Origin: an uncultured Tessaracoccus sp.
Lineage (GTDB): Bacteria; Actinomycetota; Actinomycetes; Propionibacteriales; Propionibacteriaceae
Reading direction: 5' to 3'
DNA: 50,973 nucleotides
Assembly (NCBI RefSeq): GCF_947255005.1
Contig: NZ_CAMYFI010000014.1
Span: forward strand, 1 to 50,973
Part shown: positions 14,950 through 22,987 of the stretch, in pieces
Layout: each line of letters opens with the position of its first letter
Numbering within the stretch: position 1 is the stretch's first letter
Program-made: the position numbers and the translations under genes
The notes under the pieces: generated by a model
What the model saw: the letters and a program-made list of their open reading frames with translations, nothing else
Told to the model about the DNA's origin: nothing
The model's database searches: none

Positions 14950-15512
14950 TGCGCCGCTGTGCACTCGCAGGAGCCTTTGTGGTGCTGGTGGGCTGCACCG
15001 GCGGGGAGCCATCCATGCCTGAGGTTTCGGCTTCATCCGCCGCACCGACTGTCGCGTCATCCTCGGCTGCCACCGCCGCCGCGACGCCCGCCGCGACCCC
15101 GTCTGTGGAGGGGAGCTGGCGCACCCTCGACGCAACTGCGATGCTCACCAACGAAGAGATCGACGCAGTTGATGTCCCCGCGAGTTTGAAGACGTACTTG
15201 AAAGAGACGGTGCTCGACGTCGTCACTGCGAATGAGGGTGAGGAAGGCGCCGAAAACTGCCCAGTGGAGACCTCCGTCGTCGGGTATCACCCGGCTGGCT
15301 TCGCCGTCGTGAGCATCATCGGGTGTGGCCCGGAGGAGAGCAGCGGGGTTGTTGCGCAGGACGGCGACGGATGGGTGCCCGCCGTGCTCACCGCACCCGA
15401 TATGCCGGACTGCGAAGAGCTCTCCGACGCCGGTGTCCCCGCCCAAGTTCCCTACCTGAATGGGGAAGGCTTGCGTTGCGAAGACAACGACGGCAGCGTG
15501 CGCTTCTGGTAG
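14949..15512 (+). CDS. Putative lipoprotein, paralogue of the previous gene
   Basis: About 187 residues. The lipobox is FVVLVGC with lipidation cysteine near residue 16, followed by a Ser/Ala/Thr-rich spacer and a domain with W-x-x-LD, EEIDAVDVPASLKTYLK, GYHPAGFAVV, IIGCGPEE and MPDCEELSDAGVPAQVP. It is clearly a tandem duplicate of the preceding lipoprotein. The ATG overlaps the previous stop by one base (TGATG); a TTG one codon earlier is possible. Function unknown. It converges on pabC with nine bases between stops. Confidence 0.75.
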   Translation: MRRCALAGAFVVLVGCTGGEPSMPEVSASSAAPTVASSSAATAAATPAATPSVEGSWRTLDATAMLTNEEIDAVDVPASLKTYLKETVLDVVTANEGEEGAENCPVETSVVGYHPAGFAVVSIIGCGPEESSGVVAQDGDGWVPAVLTAPDMPDCEELSDAGVPAQVPYLNGEGLRCEDNDGSVRFW

Positions 15513-15521
15513 GCGTCGGGC

Positions 15522-16394
15522 CTACTCGGTGTCCCGCAAGATCTGGCTGAGCTCCGCATGCGCGGCATCGTCGAGCGAGATTTCCTTATCGTCGATCCAA
15601 CCGACCTGCGAGAGTAGCCGACCGCTAGAACTCAGCCACACGCCGTCTGCGGCGAGGAGATCGCTCGGGGTGATGCGCTCCACGATGGCGTCCCACCCGC
15701 GTCGTTGCGCGGCGCGGAAAAGCACGCGCTGTGTGGTGCCCGGCAAGATGCCGACATCGGTGGGAGGAGTGATGAGCGTGCGCTCCCGCTTGATGAATAC
15801 GCTGGCGGTCGGCGCTTCAAGGACGAAGCCGTCGGTGGTGGTGAAGATCACGTCGTCGGCGTTTCGACGCCGCGCCTCGCGCAACGCCGCCATATTGGTG
15901 GCATAGCTGAGAGTCTTGGCGCCAAGCAGTAGCCACGGCGACGAGTGAGCCGTCGTAGATGAGAAGCCGCGGCTGAGCAGCGCGACGCGGATGGGGTCTT
16001 CGGGCCGCAGCGCTGCAGGCAGCGGGGTGACCACAACCCATGCGTAGCCGTCGGGGTTTTCGGGTGCATAGCCGCGCATGACGAACAGCTTGACCATAGC
16101 TTCATTGGGGATCACGCCTTCGAGGGGTTCGGAGCGCCATGCGCTGAGCGCCGTGTCGACCGCGGTGCGCCAGTGCTCGTCGGAAGGCACTTCGATGTCG
16201 GTGATAGTGCCTGAGCGGCGCAGCCTCCACAGGTGCTCCTCCATCTTCTTCACCCGCTGGCCGTTGAACAGCATGGTCTCGAAGATGCCGTCGCCGCGGG
16301 CGATACCTTGCGCGAGAGGCGAGAAGTGCGGCGCGTCGGCATCGACGAGCACGCCTTCGGGATGTTGAGGGGTGAGTAGTACGAGCACGTCCAT
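15522..16394 (-). CDS. pabC: Aminodeoxychorismate lyase-like class IV aminotransferase
   Basis: A 290-residue PLP-dependent fold-type IV enzyme. GDGIFETML (34-42) is the N-terminal signature, Lys160 in LLLGAKTLSYATNMAAL is the PLP lysine, and VLEAPTASVF is the phosphate-side motif. The sequence DVGILPGTTQR is typical of PabC, which makes p-aminobenzoate for folate. A D-amino-acid or branched-chain aminotransferase is the alternative. ATG 16394 lies seven bases after TACGCT (16407-16402, minus strand), a leaderless arrangement. Confidence 0.8.
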   Translation of the reverse strand: MDVLVLLTPQHPEGVLVDADAPHFSPLAQGIARGDGIFETMLFNGQRVKKMEEHLWRLRRSGTITDIEVPSDEHWRTAVDTALSAWRSEPLEGVIPNEAMVKLFVMRGYAPENPDGYAWVVVTPLPAALRPEDPIRVALLSRGFSSTTAHSSPWLLLGAKTLSYATNMAALREARRRNADDVIFTTTDGFVLEAPTASVFIKRERTLITPPTDVGILPGTTQRVLFRAAQRRGWDAIVERITPSDLLAADGVWLSSSGRLLSQVGWIDDKEISLDDAAHAELSQILRDTE

Positions 16395-16436
16395 GTCGCT
16401 GAGCGTAGCGCGCCCGCGACGTTGGGTTGCCTGCGG

Positions 16437-16474
16437 GGTTTCGATACGCCCGCTTCGCGGGCTACTCAACCACC
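16437..16474 (-). repeat. REP-like repeat, same family as at 806
   Basis: Read on the plus strand it runs GGTTTCGATACGCCCG, a CTTCG loop and CGGGCTACTCAACCACC; the orientation is opposite to the copy at 806-845. The inner CCCGC/GCGGG arms form a tight hairpin. It lies between pabC and tRNA-Pro. Confidence 0.65.
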
Positions 16475-16534
16475 GGCACGGAACAGCTACTTAACCATCG
16501 GGGCGGTGGGTCTGATTCATAGAACTTCGAATGG

Positions 16535-16608
16535 TCGGGGTGACAGGATTTGAACCTGCGGCCTCGTCGTCCCGAACGACGCGCGCTACCAAACTGCGCC
16601 ACACCCCG
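16535..16608 (-). tRNA. tRNA-Pro (anticodon CGG)
   Basis: On the minus strand CGGGGTG at the 5' end pairs with CACCCCG near the 3' end, with discriminator A. The anticodon loop TTCGGGA gives CGG, which reads CCG. The T arm is CAGGTTCAAATCCTG. Length is 74 bases. A candidate promoter is TTGGCA (16660-16655) with TATGCT (16635-16630), spacing 19. Confidence 0.95.
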
Positions 16609-16667
16609 GTGGCAAATGAGCCGACGACCAGCATAGCGCAGTGGTCACCGGTGGTGCCAAACGACGG

Positions 16668-17573
16668 TTAACTGCGCGCTGCCAGCGTCACGAGGCTCGC
16701 TTCCGGGCGGCAGGCGAAGCGGATCGGCGCAAAAGGTGAGGTGCCCAGCCCTGCGGAAACGTGCAGGTGGGCCGTCTGTGCGTCGACGGTGTGCGTGCTC
16801 GCGCCGCGCACCCGGTCAGCTTCGAGGTCGCAATTCGTGGTGAGCGCTCCATATCCAGGCACACACACCTGCCCGCCGTGCGTGTGGCCGGCGAAGATGG
16901 CGGCAACGCCGTCGGCGGTCATTGCATCGAGCAATCGCAGGTAGGGGGCATGCGTGACGCCAACGGCGAGGTCGACGTCGGGTGCAGGCCCACCGGCCAC
17001 AGCGTCGTAGTCATCGCGGTCGTGGTGGGCGTCGTCGGTGCCACGAAACTCCACGGTCAGCCCGCGCAGCCGCATGGTGTGTCGGCGGTGCGTGAGATCC
17101 ACCCACCCGAGTGACTCCAGGGCTTCGCGCAGTTCGCTGGTGGGCAGCGAGGGTGCGACGTCGTCGGACGTGGCTGTGGACCTCCCCTGGGTGACATAGC
17201 GCAGGGGGTTCTTGAAGTGGGGCGCCTGGTAATCGTTGGAGCCGAAGATGAACACCCCGGGGACGCCACCCAGACCGTCGAGCGCATCGCGCAGCGGGCC
17301 GATGGCCGCACCAGTGCTGATGTTGTCGCCGGTATTGACGACGAGGTCGGGCTTCAACGAGGCCAGCCCTCTCACGAAGCGCAACTTATCGCGCTGGCTG
17401 GGCAGTAGGTGCAGATCGGAAATGTGCAGCACCTCGATGGCTTCGCTACCCGGTGGTAGCACAGGCAGGGTAGCCCGACGCAGCGTGAACAGGTGTGCCT
17501 CTGCGAGAGCCCAGCCGAACGCAGCGGCGCCGGCACCGATCAAGGCGCCGACGCATTTCACTGCAGCGTGCAC
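16668..17573 (-). CDS. Membrane-anchored metallophosphoesterase
   Basis: A 301-residue protein. An N-terminal hydrophobic anchor (GALIGAGAAAFGWALAEAHLF) is followed by a calcineurin-like phosphoesterase domain with DLH (53-55), GDN (82-84), GSND (111-114), VTHAP (His208) and GHTHGGQ (229-235), the full set of metal ligands. The substrate is unknown. The GTG start shares one base with the stop of the PBP gene (TAGTG), so the two are coupled. The same PBP-metallophosphoesterase order occurs as Rv3682-Rv3683 in M. tuberculosis, suggesting an envelope role. Confidence 0.88.
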   Translation of the reverse strand: MHAAVKCVGALIGAGAAAFGWALAEAHLFTLRRATLPVLPPGSEAIEVLHISDLHLLPSQRDKLRFVRGLASLKPDLVVNTGDNISTGAAIGPLRDALDGLGGVPGVFIFGSNDYQAPHFKNPLRYVTQGRSTATSDDVAPSLPTSELREALESLGWVDLTHRRHTMRLRGLTVEFRGTDDAHHDRDDYDAVAGGPAPDVDLAVGVTHAPYLRLLDAMTADGVAAIFAGHTHGGQVCVPGYGALTTNCDLEADRVRGASTHTVDAQTAHLHVSAGLGTSPFAPIRFACRPEASLVTLAARS

Positions 17574-20017
17574 TATCCGCCACCTTCACTCGGAGCCGGT
17601 GGCGCCGGCTGCTGCTGTTGCGGCGGGTTGTCGGGCGGCGGGGCAGGCTGCGTGTCGGGCTGCGCGGGTTGGGTCGGCTGAGGTTTCGGCTCCGGCTGTG
17701 GCTTCGGTTTCGGCGCCGGACGCGGACCAGCGGAGATGCGCAGGGAGATCGTCGAGTAGACGGGGGCTTCCTTCGACGGGGATGCACCAAGGAAGGTGCC
17801 CGCACGGTGCGACGAGTAGACGCTCAACCGCTGCGTACTGAACCCGGCGGCTTCAATCGTTCTCTTCGCCTCGTCGTAGCCCATGCCTGAGACGTTCGGC
17901 ACGGGTACCTTCTTGCCTTCCTTCACCTTCTCGCCCGGTTCGACGAACTTCGTCTTCGGTTTGTCTTTGAGTGCGGCAGTCATTGCGGCCCGCCAAATCT
18001 GGCCGGCGTCGCCACCACCCGTACCGCGTAGATATTGGCCGTTGTGCATCCTAAAGCCGGTCAGCGACTTGCGGCGGTGTTCCTTCGGAAAACCGCTGTC
18101 GACCGCGAGCATGCCGACGCCCGCCATCTCGGGCGTATACCCAGCAAACCAAACCGCCGCGGCGCTCTGCGTTGTACCCGTTTTACCTGCCTGCGGCCTG
18201 CCATCTCTCAGCGCCGCTGGGCGACCAGTGCCGCTGGTCATCACATTCGCCAGCATCTTGTTCATCGCATCGGCGACGCCTTCGTCCATCACGCGCTCAC
18301 AGCTGCCGTCGGGCACCGGAATCTCGGCACCACTCGCCGTCTTGATCGATTCGAGGATGCGGGGTTTGCAATGCACGCCGCGGTTCGCGAGCGTTGCGTA
18401 GCCTTCGGCCATAGCCAGGGGAGTGACGTAGCTCGTGCCGAGCACCCATGACGGGTAGTACGACTCCTGCTCCTTCATATCGACGCCGTCGGCGCGTACA
18501 ACGCCGGATTTCTGCGCCATCTCAATGGCGGGGCAGTTGCCCATCGCCTGCGTGAGGCGAAGGAAGTAGGTGTTGACGGAGTTCTTCAACGCCTCAGTCA
18601 TTGTGATGTTGCCGTAGCCACGCTTACCAAGGTTGCTCGGCGTGTAGTTCTTGTCGACGATTGAGATGCCGTCACAGCCCTTCCAACGCGTGCCGCCCAG
18701 GTCGGTGAGGGTGCCGGGAGCGTTGATGGTGTGCGTCATCGACATACCGCCCTGCAGTGCTGCTGCCGAGGCGAACACTTTCATAGTCGAACCGGACTGG
18801 AACCCTTCCGCGCCGCCCATCGCCTTGGTGACGTTGTAGTTGTAGTACGTCTCGCCCTTGGCTCTGTCGTCGCCCATCACAGGCCGGCTTTGCGCCATTG
18901 CGACGATGAGGCCCGTCTTTGGCTCCAACAGCACGGTGTTCGCGAGGATCGGGTCGGTCGGGGCGATCATGTTCGACACCGCCTTCTCCGCCGCATCCTG
19001 CGCGGCCGGGTTAATCAGCGTCTGAATTGTGAGGCCGCCGCGGCGCAACGTGTTGCGTCGTTCCTCTCGGGTATCGCCCAGGCCTTCCACCTCGCCGCTG
19101 AGCAGCGTGTGCGTGACGTAATCGCACAGGAACGGATACTTCGATGTGATGCAGCCGTTCGGGGTACGCGTGACCTTCTGCTGGTCGAAGCCGACCTTCT
19201 TCGCCTCGTCGGCCTCCGCCTGCGTCACGTACCCCTCATCAGCGAGGCGTTGGAGCACCACATTGCGACGCTGCAAGGCCTTGTGTTGGTTCCTCACCGG
19301 GTTGAGCCCGACGGGGTTCTGCACCAGGCCGGCGAGCAAAGCGCTCTGGGCCAGGTCGAGATCCTTCGCGGGGATACCGAAGTACTGCTGCGCGGCGGCC
19401 TCGACGCCGTAGGCGCCGTTGCCGTAGTAAGCGATGTTGAGGTACCGCTCGAGGATCTCCTGTTTCGTGAGTTTTTCCTCGACGGCGAAGGCGTAGCGTG
19501 CCTCGTGGATCTTGCGTTCGATCGACACTTCGACGGCTTCCTTCGCCGCCTTTGGGTCGTTGCTGTATTTCGCTTGCTCGACGCGCACGAGCTTCACGTA
19601 CTGCTGGGTGAGCGTCGACGCGCCCTGGGTATCGCCCGCAATCGTCTTGAAGAACGCTCGAACCATGCCTTCAGGGTCGACAGCGCCATGCTCGTAGAAG
19701 CGGTGATCTTCGATGGCTATCTGCGCCTTCTGCATCAGGGGCGAGATCTCAGCGAGCGGTTTGTAGATGCGGTTCTCCTCGAAGAACGTGGAGAGCACCT
19801 CGCCATTGGCCATCAGGATTCGAGAACGCTGTGACTGCGGTGGGGTTTCGAACTCGGCAGGCAGGTAATCCAACGACTGCTTGGCGGCCTTCGTCGCTCC
19901 ACTCGCCATCGCGACGAACGGCACCGCTACCCCGGATAGCAGTACGCCAGCAAGAAGGCTGATTGCCAGGAACATGAAGAGGGCATACGTCTTCTCGCTC
20001 AGTTTCGCCGATTTCAT
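17573..20017 (-). CDS. Class A penicillin-binding protein with C-terminal PASTA domain
   Basis: A bifunctional peptidoglycan synthase of 814 residues. There is one N-terminal membrane helix (about 12-38). The glycosyltransferase domain has catalytic Glu103 in AIEDHRFYEHG, plus GASTLTQQ and ERYLN. The transpeptidase domain has nucleophile Ser410 in SGSTMK, then SVN (KNSVNTYF) and KTG (GKTGTTQ). A PASTA domain (PVPNVSGMGYDEAKRTIEAAG) and a Pro/Gln-rich tail close the protein. It corresponds to PonA2 of mycobacteria. ATG 20017 lies seven bases after TAGACT (20030-20025, minus strand) and is predicted leaderless. It is divergent from whiB. Confidence 0.95.
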   Translation of the reverse strand: MKSAKLSEKTYALFMFLAISLLAGVLLSGVAVPFVAMASGATKAAKQSLDYLPAEFETPPQSQRSRILMANGEVLSTFFEENRIYKPLAEISPLMQKAQIAIEDHRFYEHGAVDPEGMVRAFFKTIAGDTQGASTLTQQYVKLVRVEQAKYSNDPKAAKEAVEVSIERKIHEARYAFAVEEKLTKQEILERYLNIAYYGNGAYGVEAAAQQYFGIPAKDLDLAQSALLAGLVQNPVGLNPVRNQHKALQRRNVVLQRLADEGYVTQAEADEAKKVGFDQQKVTRTPNGCITSKYPFLCDYVTHTLLSGEVEGLGDTREERRNTLRRGGLTIQTLINPAAQDAAEKAVSNMIAPTDPILANTVLLEPKTGLIVAMAQSRPVMGDDRAKGETYYNYNVTKAMGGAEGFQSGSTMKVFASAAALQGGMSMTHTINAPGTLTDLGGTRWKGCDGISIVDKNYTPSNLGKRGYGNITMTEALKNSVNTYFLRLTQAMGNCPAIEMAQKSGVVRADGVDMKEQESYYPSWVLGTSYVTPLAMAEGYATLANRGVHCKPRILESIKTASGAEIPVPDGSCERVMDEGVADAMNKMLANVMTSGTGRPAALRDGRPQAGKTGTTQSAAAVWFAGYTPEMAGVGMLAVDSGFPKEHRRKSLTGFRMHNGQYLRGTGGGDAGQIWRAAMTAALKDKPKTKFVEPGEKVKEGKKVPVPNVSGMGYDEAKRTIEAAGFSTQRLSVYSSHRAGTFLGASPSKEAPVYSTISLRISAGPRPAPKPKPQPEPKPQPTQPAQPDTQPAPPPDNPPQQQQPAPPAPSEGGG

Positions 20018-20159
20018 GGCGCTCAGTCTACGTGACACTCGAAACAATCCCCATATCTCACGCCGGCGAGCTCTGAGCAGCCCACCGACCCTTCCGTTAC
20101 CTCGTCGTGACCTGGTAGGGTTCAACCCACTAGAGAACCTGCGCAAAGGAGGGCAGAGC

Positions 20160-20420
20160 ATGTCTCTTGCAGAAGTGAGTGAATGGACGCTTCGAGCCAA
20201 CTGCCGCGATCTAGCCGATGCACTGTTTCCTGAAGGCAAAGACCAAAAGCGTGCCCGAGCTGTGTGTCGAGATTGCCCTGTCCGGTCTGAATGCCTCGCG
20301 GAGGCGCTCGATAACCGCATCGAGTGGGGAGTCTGGGGCGGCATGACCGAGCGGGAGCGCCGTGCGCTGCTGCGGGCTCGCCCTGACATCAAGGATTGGC
20401 ATGCCGTGCTCTGCCGCTAG
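20160..20420 (+). CDS. WhiB-family iron-sulfur transcriptional regulator
   Basis: An 86-residue WhiB protein. The four cluster ligands are Cys15, Cys36, Cys39 and Cys45, and the beta-turn GVWGG is at 57-61, followed by the basic DNA-binding tail ERERRALLRARPD. AAAGGAGG precedes ATG 20160. The divergent arrangement with a PonA2-type PBP matches whiB4 (Rv3681c) in mycobacteria, so a WhiB4-type redox sensor is the best guess. -10-like TAGGGT lies at about 20116-20121. Confidence 0.92.
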   Translation: MSLAEVSEWTLRANCRDLADALFPEGKDQKRARAVCRDCPVRSECLAEALDNRIEWGVWGGMTERERRALLRARPDIKDWHAVLCR

Positions 20421-20456
20421 CCGACGTGGTTGTTATCGCTGGCTAGGCTGACTTCC

Positions 20457-20615
20457 ATGACGAAATGGGAGTACTTCACCGCACCGATCCTGTCGCACGT
20501 TGCACAGCAGATCCTCAACAACTTCGGTTCCGAAGGTTGGGAACTCGTGACCCTCGCGCCCGGACCAAACCCCGACACGCTCGTCGGCTACTTCAAGCGC
20601 CCGCTCGAGAGCTAA
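20457..20615 (+). CDS. DUF4177 family small protein
   Basis: A 52-residue protein reading MTKWEYFTAPILSHVAQQIL onward, with the family's NNFGSEGWELVTLAPGP and GYFKRPL. It is probably a small beta-hairpin/helix domain. Function unknown. ATG 20457 lies seven bases after TAGGCT (20444-20449), a leaderless start. It is three bases upstream of nth and likely cotranscribed with nth, the TlpA-like gene and the NUDIX gene. Confidence 0.88.
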   Translation: MTKWEYFTAPILSHVAQQILNNFGSEGWELVTLAPGPNPDTLVGYFKRPLES

Positions 20616-20618
20616 TCG

Positions 20619-21293
20619 ATGGAGTCCGCGGCACGCGTCGCGGACAAGCTCGCTGAGGCTTACCCCGACGCCCGATGCGAGCTCGATTTCACGACGCCAT
20701 TTGAGTTGCTCGTCGCGACGGTGTTGTCCGCGCAATCCACCGACGTGCGGGTGAACGCCGTCACGCCGAAGTTGTTCGACGAATTCCCCGACGCCGAGGC
20801 GTTGGCCATCGCCAGCCCGGAACGCGTGGAGAGCATCATCCGTCCGGTGGGTATGTATCGCAACAAAGCGGTGGCCCTCGTCGGCCTTTCTCAGATGATC
20901 GTCGACGAGTACGCCGGCGCGGTTCCTGACACGCTCGAGCAACTCGTCGCGCTGCCAGGTGTGGGACGCAAGACGGCGAACGTCGTGCTTGGCAACGCCT
21001 TCGGTGTGCCGGGCATCACCCCCGACACGCACGTCATGCGGGTGAGCAACCGGCTCGGATGGGTGGACGAGCGCAAACCCGACGTCGTCGAACGGCGGCT
21101 CATGGAGCTGTTACCCCGCGAGCGGTGGACCGTCATGTCGCACGTGCTCATCGCGCACGGTCGACGGATTTGCCATGCCAGGCGCCCTGCCTGCGGCGCG
21201 TGCCCCGTCGCCGATGCGTGCCCGAGTAACGATTGCGGCGAACAAGACCCGAAGAAAGCGGCGGCACTTGTAGCGCAGGGGACGAGCCAGTGA
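20619..21293 (+). CDS. nth: Endonuclease III (DNA glycosylase/AP lyase)
   Basis: A 224-residue base-excision repair enzyme that removes oxidised pyrimidines. The helix-hairpin-helix is LPGVGRKTANVVL with catalytic Lys118. The catalytic aspartate is Asp136 in TPDTHVMRV. The [4Fe-4S] ligands are Cys185, Cys192, Cys195 and Cys201 (C-x6-C-x2-C-x5-C). The ATG lies three bases after the DUF4177 stop. The end overlaps the TlpA-like gene by four bases. No RecA-NDp motif precedes this operon. Confidence 0.96.
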   Translation: MESAARVADKLAEAYPDARCELDFTTPFELLVATVLSAQSTDVRVNAVTPKLFDEFPDAEALAIASPERVESIIRPVGMYRNKAVALVGLSQMIVDEYAGAVPDTLEQLVALPGVGRKTANVVLGNAFGVPGITPDTHVMRVSNRLGWVDERKPDVVERRLMELLPRERWTVMSHVLIAHGRRICHARRPACGACPVADACPSNDCGEQDPKKAAALVAQGTSQ

Positions 21294-21871
21294 AGGCGCG
21301 GCTCGTCGCGCTCGTCGCGGCGGTGCTCTGCATCGCCGGCTGTGCCCCGTCGCAACCCCCGCCCACCGCATCGCCTTCACCGTCGAGCGATCTACGCGCG
21401 CTCAGGGAGCAATACGGGGTTCCCGACTGCCCGGCAAGCGCCTCCGACGCTGAACCCGTCGAGGACGGGTTGCCGCGCACGGCGCTGCCCTGTTTGGGCT
21501 CCGACAAGGTAGTCAACCTCGCAGGGCTGCCTCGCAAGCCGATGGTCATCAACCTGTGGGCGCAGTGGTGCGCGCCGTGTCGGGAAGAGGCGGCCTTCCT
21601 TCGGGAAGCAGCCACGAAGCACAACGACATCGCCTTCCTCGGCATCAACTACAACGACCCGCGGCCCGACTGGGCGCTCGAATTCGCCTCCGTCGTGCAC
21701 TGGCCATACCCGCACGTGCAGGACATGGACAAACAACTGCGTACCGAACTGAATGTGCCGGGCATCCCCATGACGCTCTTCGTCGACCCCTCGGGCCGCG
21801 TCGTCTACACGCACCCGGGCGTGTTGCGGTCCACCGAGCAGCTCGAACAGCTGATTGAGGAGCACCTGTGA
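21290..21871 (+). CDS. TlpA/ResA-like thioredoxin lipoprotein
   Basis: A 193-residue exported thioredoxin. The lipoprotein signal is KARLVALVAAVLCIAGC (Cys18), then a Pro/Ser/Thr spacer and a thioredoxin fold with NLWAQWCAPC (Cys94, Cys97) and the cis-Pro segment VPGIPMTLFVD. Two extra cysteines (47 and 68) precede the fold. It likely works in the envelope on disulfides or cytochrome maturation. The GTG start overlaps the nth stop (GTGA) and its end overlaps the NUDIX gene the same way. Same order as Rv3674c-Rv3672c. Confidence 0.9.
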   Translation: MKARLVALVAAVLCIAGCAPSQPPPTASPSPSSDLRALREQYGVPDCPASASDAEPVEDGLPRTALPCLGSDKVVNLAGLPRKPMVINLWAQWCAPCREEAAFLREAATKHNDIAFLGINYNDPRPDWALEFASVVHWPYPHVQDMDKQLRTELNVPGIPMTLFVDPSGRVVYTHPGVLRSTEQLEQLIEEHL

Positions 21872-22488
21872 CGTTTGCGAAGCTGCGAGACGCACTCATG
21901 AATCCGCAGCCGCTACGCGCCTCCGACATGGACCGCCAGCCGCGCGGGCAACGCTCTGCCGCCGTCGCCATGATGCTCAGCGACGAACCCGACCCCCGCA
22001 TCACGTTCGTGCGCAGGGCGTCGACGCTGCGCAATCATGCTGGCCAGGTGGCGTTGCCGGGCGGACGCATCGACCCCAGCGACGATGGCCCCGTCGGTGC
22101 CGCTCTGCGCGAGGCTTGGGAAGAGGTCGGGCTGGAGCGAGACGGCATCGATGTGCTCGGCCAGTTGCCTCCCGTGTGGGTGCCGAAATCGAACTTCGAC
22201 GTCACCACCGTCGTCGTCACGTGGCCGGGCGGTGAGCTGTATGCGATGGATCCAGGCGAGACCGCATCCGTGCATCAGTGCCCGGTGTCGGTGCTCACGT
22301 CGGCGACAGTGCGTCGCACATCGCGTCATCCGACGGGGTTCCGCGGCCCGGCGTTCGTGTTGCCCGACGTGTTCATCTGGGGACTCACAGCGCACCTCGT
22401 CGACTGGGTGCTTCGGCTGGGGGGCTGGGAGACGAACTGGGACCGAGACGATGTCGTCCCGATCCCAGCGGAATACATGCGTGACTAG
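21868..22488 (+). CDS. NUDIX hydrolase, CoA pyrophosphatase type
   Basis: A 206-residue protein. The NUDIX box is GGRIDPSDDGPVGAALREAW followed by EEVGL. The preceding LRNHAGQVALPGG resembles the CoA-pyrophosphatase signature (LxxHxGQxxFPGG), so CoA or a derivative is the probable substrate. The GTG start overlaps the TlpA-like gene by four bases. The stop codon shares the tetranucleotide CTAG (22485-22488) with the stop of the convergent gene. Confidence 0.88.
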   Translation: MTFAKLRDALMNPQPLRASDMDRQPRGQRSAAVAMMLSDEPDPRITFVRRASTLRNHAGQVALPGGRIDPSDDGPVGAALREAWEEVGLERDGIDVLGQLPPVWVPKSNFDVTTVVVTWPGGELYAMDPGETASVHQCPVSVLTSATVRRTSRHPTGFRGPAFVLPDVFIWGLTAHLVDWVLRLGGWETNWDRDDVVPIPAEYMRD

Positions 22489-22940
22489 GCGCTTTCCCCA
22501 GGAACCACGTTCAGGTCGGGATGCTTGGCAGGCATCGTCGGATCGTCCTTGCGGGCCCACCCGTCGGATATGGCGTTCAGCGTCGCCTTGAACTCGGCGA
22601 TGGTGGCTTCGGGTGCCTTGACCTTCTTGAAGTTGCCGATGCCGATCAGTGCGAAGACGCCGGCGAAGATGAGCGACACCACCGCGGCGATGAGGAAACC
22701 GAAGATGAGCGAGAGTGCCAGGCTGAGGCCCGTCAGCGTGAGGAGCCAGGTGAACAGCGCGGCGAGCGCTATGACGATCATCCACACCGCGTGGAGCGCG
22801 AAACCAAGCGACACGGCAAACATGCCCGTGCCAATGCCGGCCTTTTTCGCCGACGGTACGAGCTCGGCCTTGGCGAGTTCGGCTTCTTTGGACAAGAAGT
22901 CGCCCAGGTTCTCCCTGATGTCTTTCACGTTGTCAGCCAT
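22485..22940 (-). CDS. Actinobacterial holin-X/DUF1469-like membrane protein
   Basis: A 151-residue protein. An amphipathic N-terminal part (LGDFLSKEAELAKAELVPSAKKAG) precedes two long hydrophobic segments (about 45-70 and 75-103) and a charged tail, the layout of the so-called phage holin family proteins that are common chromosomal genes in Actinomycetota. Function unknown; there is no phage context. ATG 22940 has AAAGGAA about 6-12 bases upstream. Confidence 0.8.
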   Translation of the reverse strand: MADNVKDIRENLGDFLSKEAELAKAELVPSAKKAGIGTGMFAVSLGFALHAVWMIVIALAALFTWLLTLTGLSLALSLIFGFLIAAVVSLIFAGVFALIGIGNFKKVKAPEATIAEFKATLNAISDGWARKDDPTMPAKHPDLNVVPGESA

Positions 22941-22987
22941 TTCGTTCCTTTCGTGTCCTCCTAGCCTATGCGGTGCCGGGCCAGGCG

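Noticed and set aside
15509..15525. GTAGG ... CCTAC hairpin between the lipoprotein and pabC stops as a terminator
   Set aside because: Only five pairs and it overlaps both gene ends; too weak to list.
20428..20449. TTGTTATCG before TAGGCT at the DUF4177-nth operon as a fourth damage promoter
   Set aside because: Distance to the -10 is wrong and the GTCRGTG core is missing.
22485..22940. Holin-like protein as evidence for a prophage
   Set aside because: It is a widespread chromosomal actinobacterial family and no other phage gene lies nearby.
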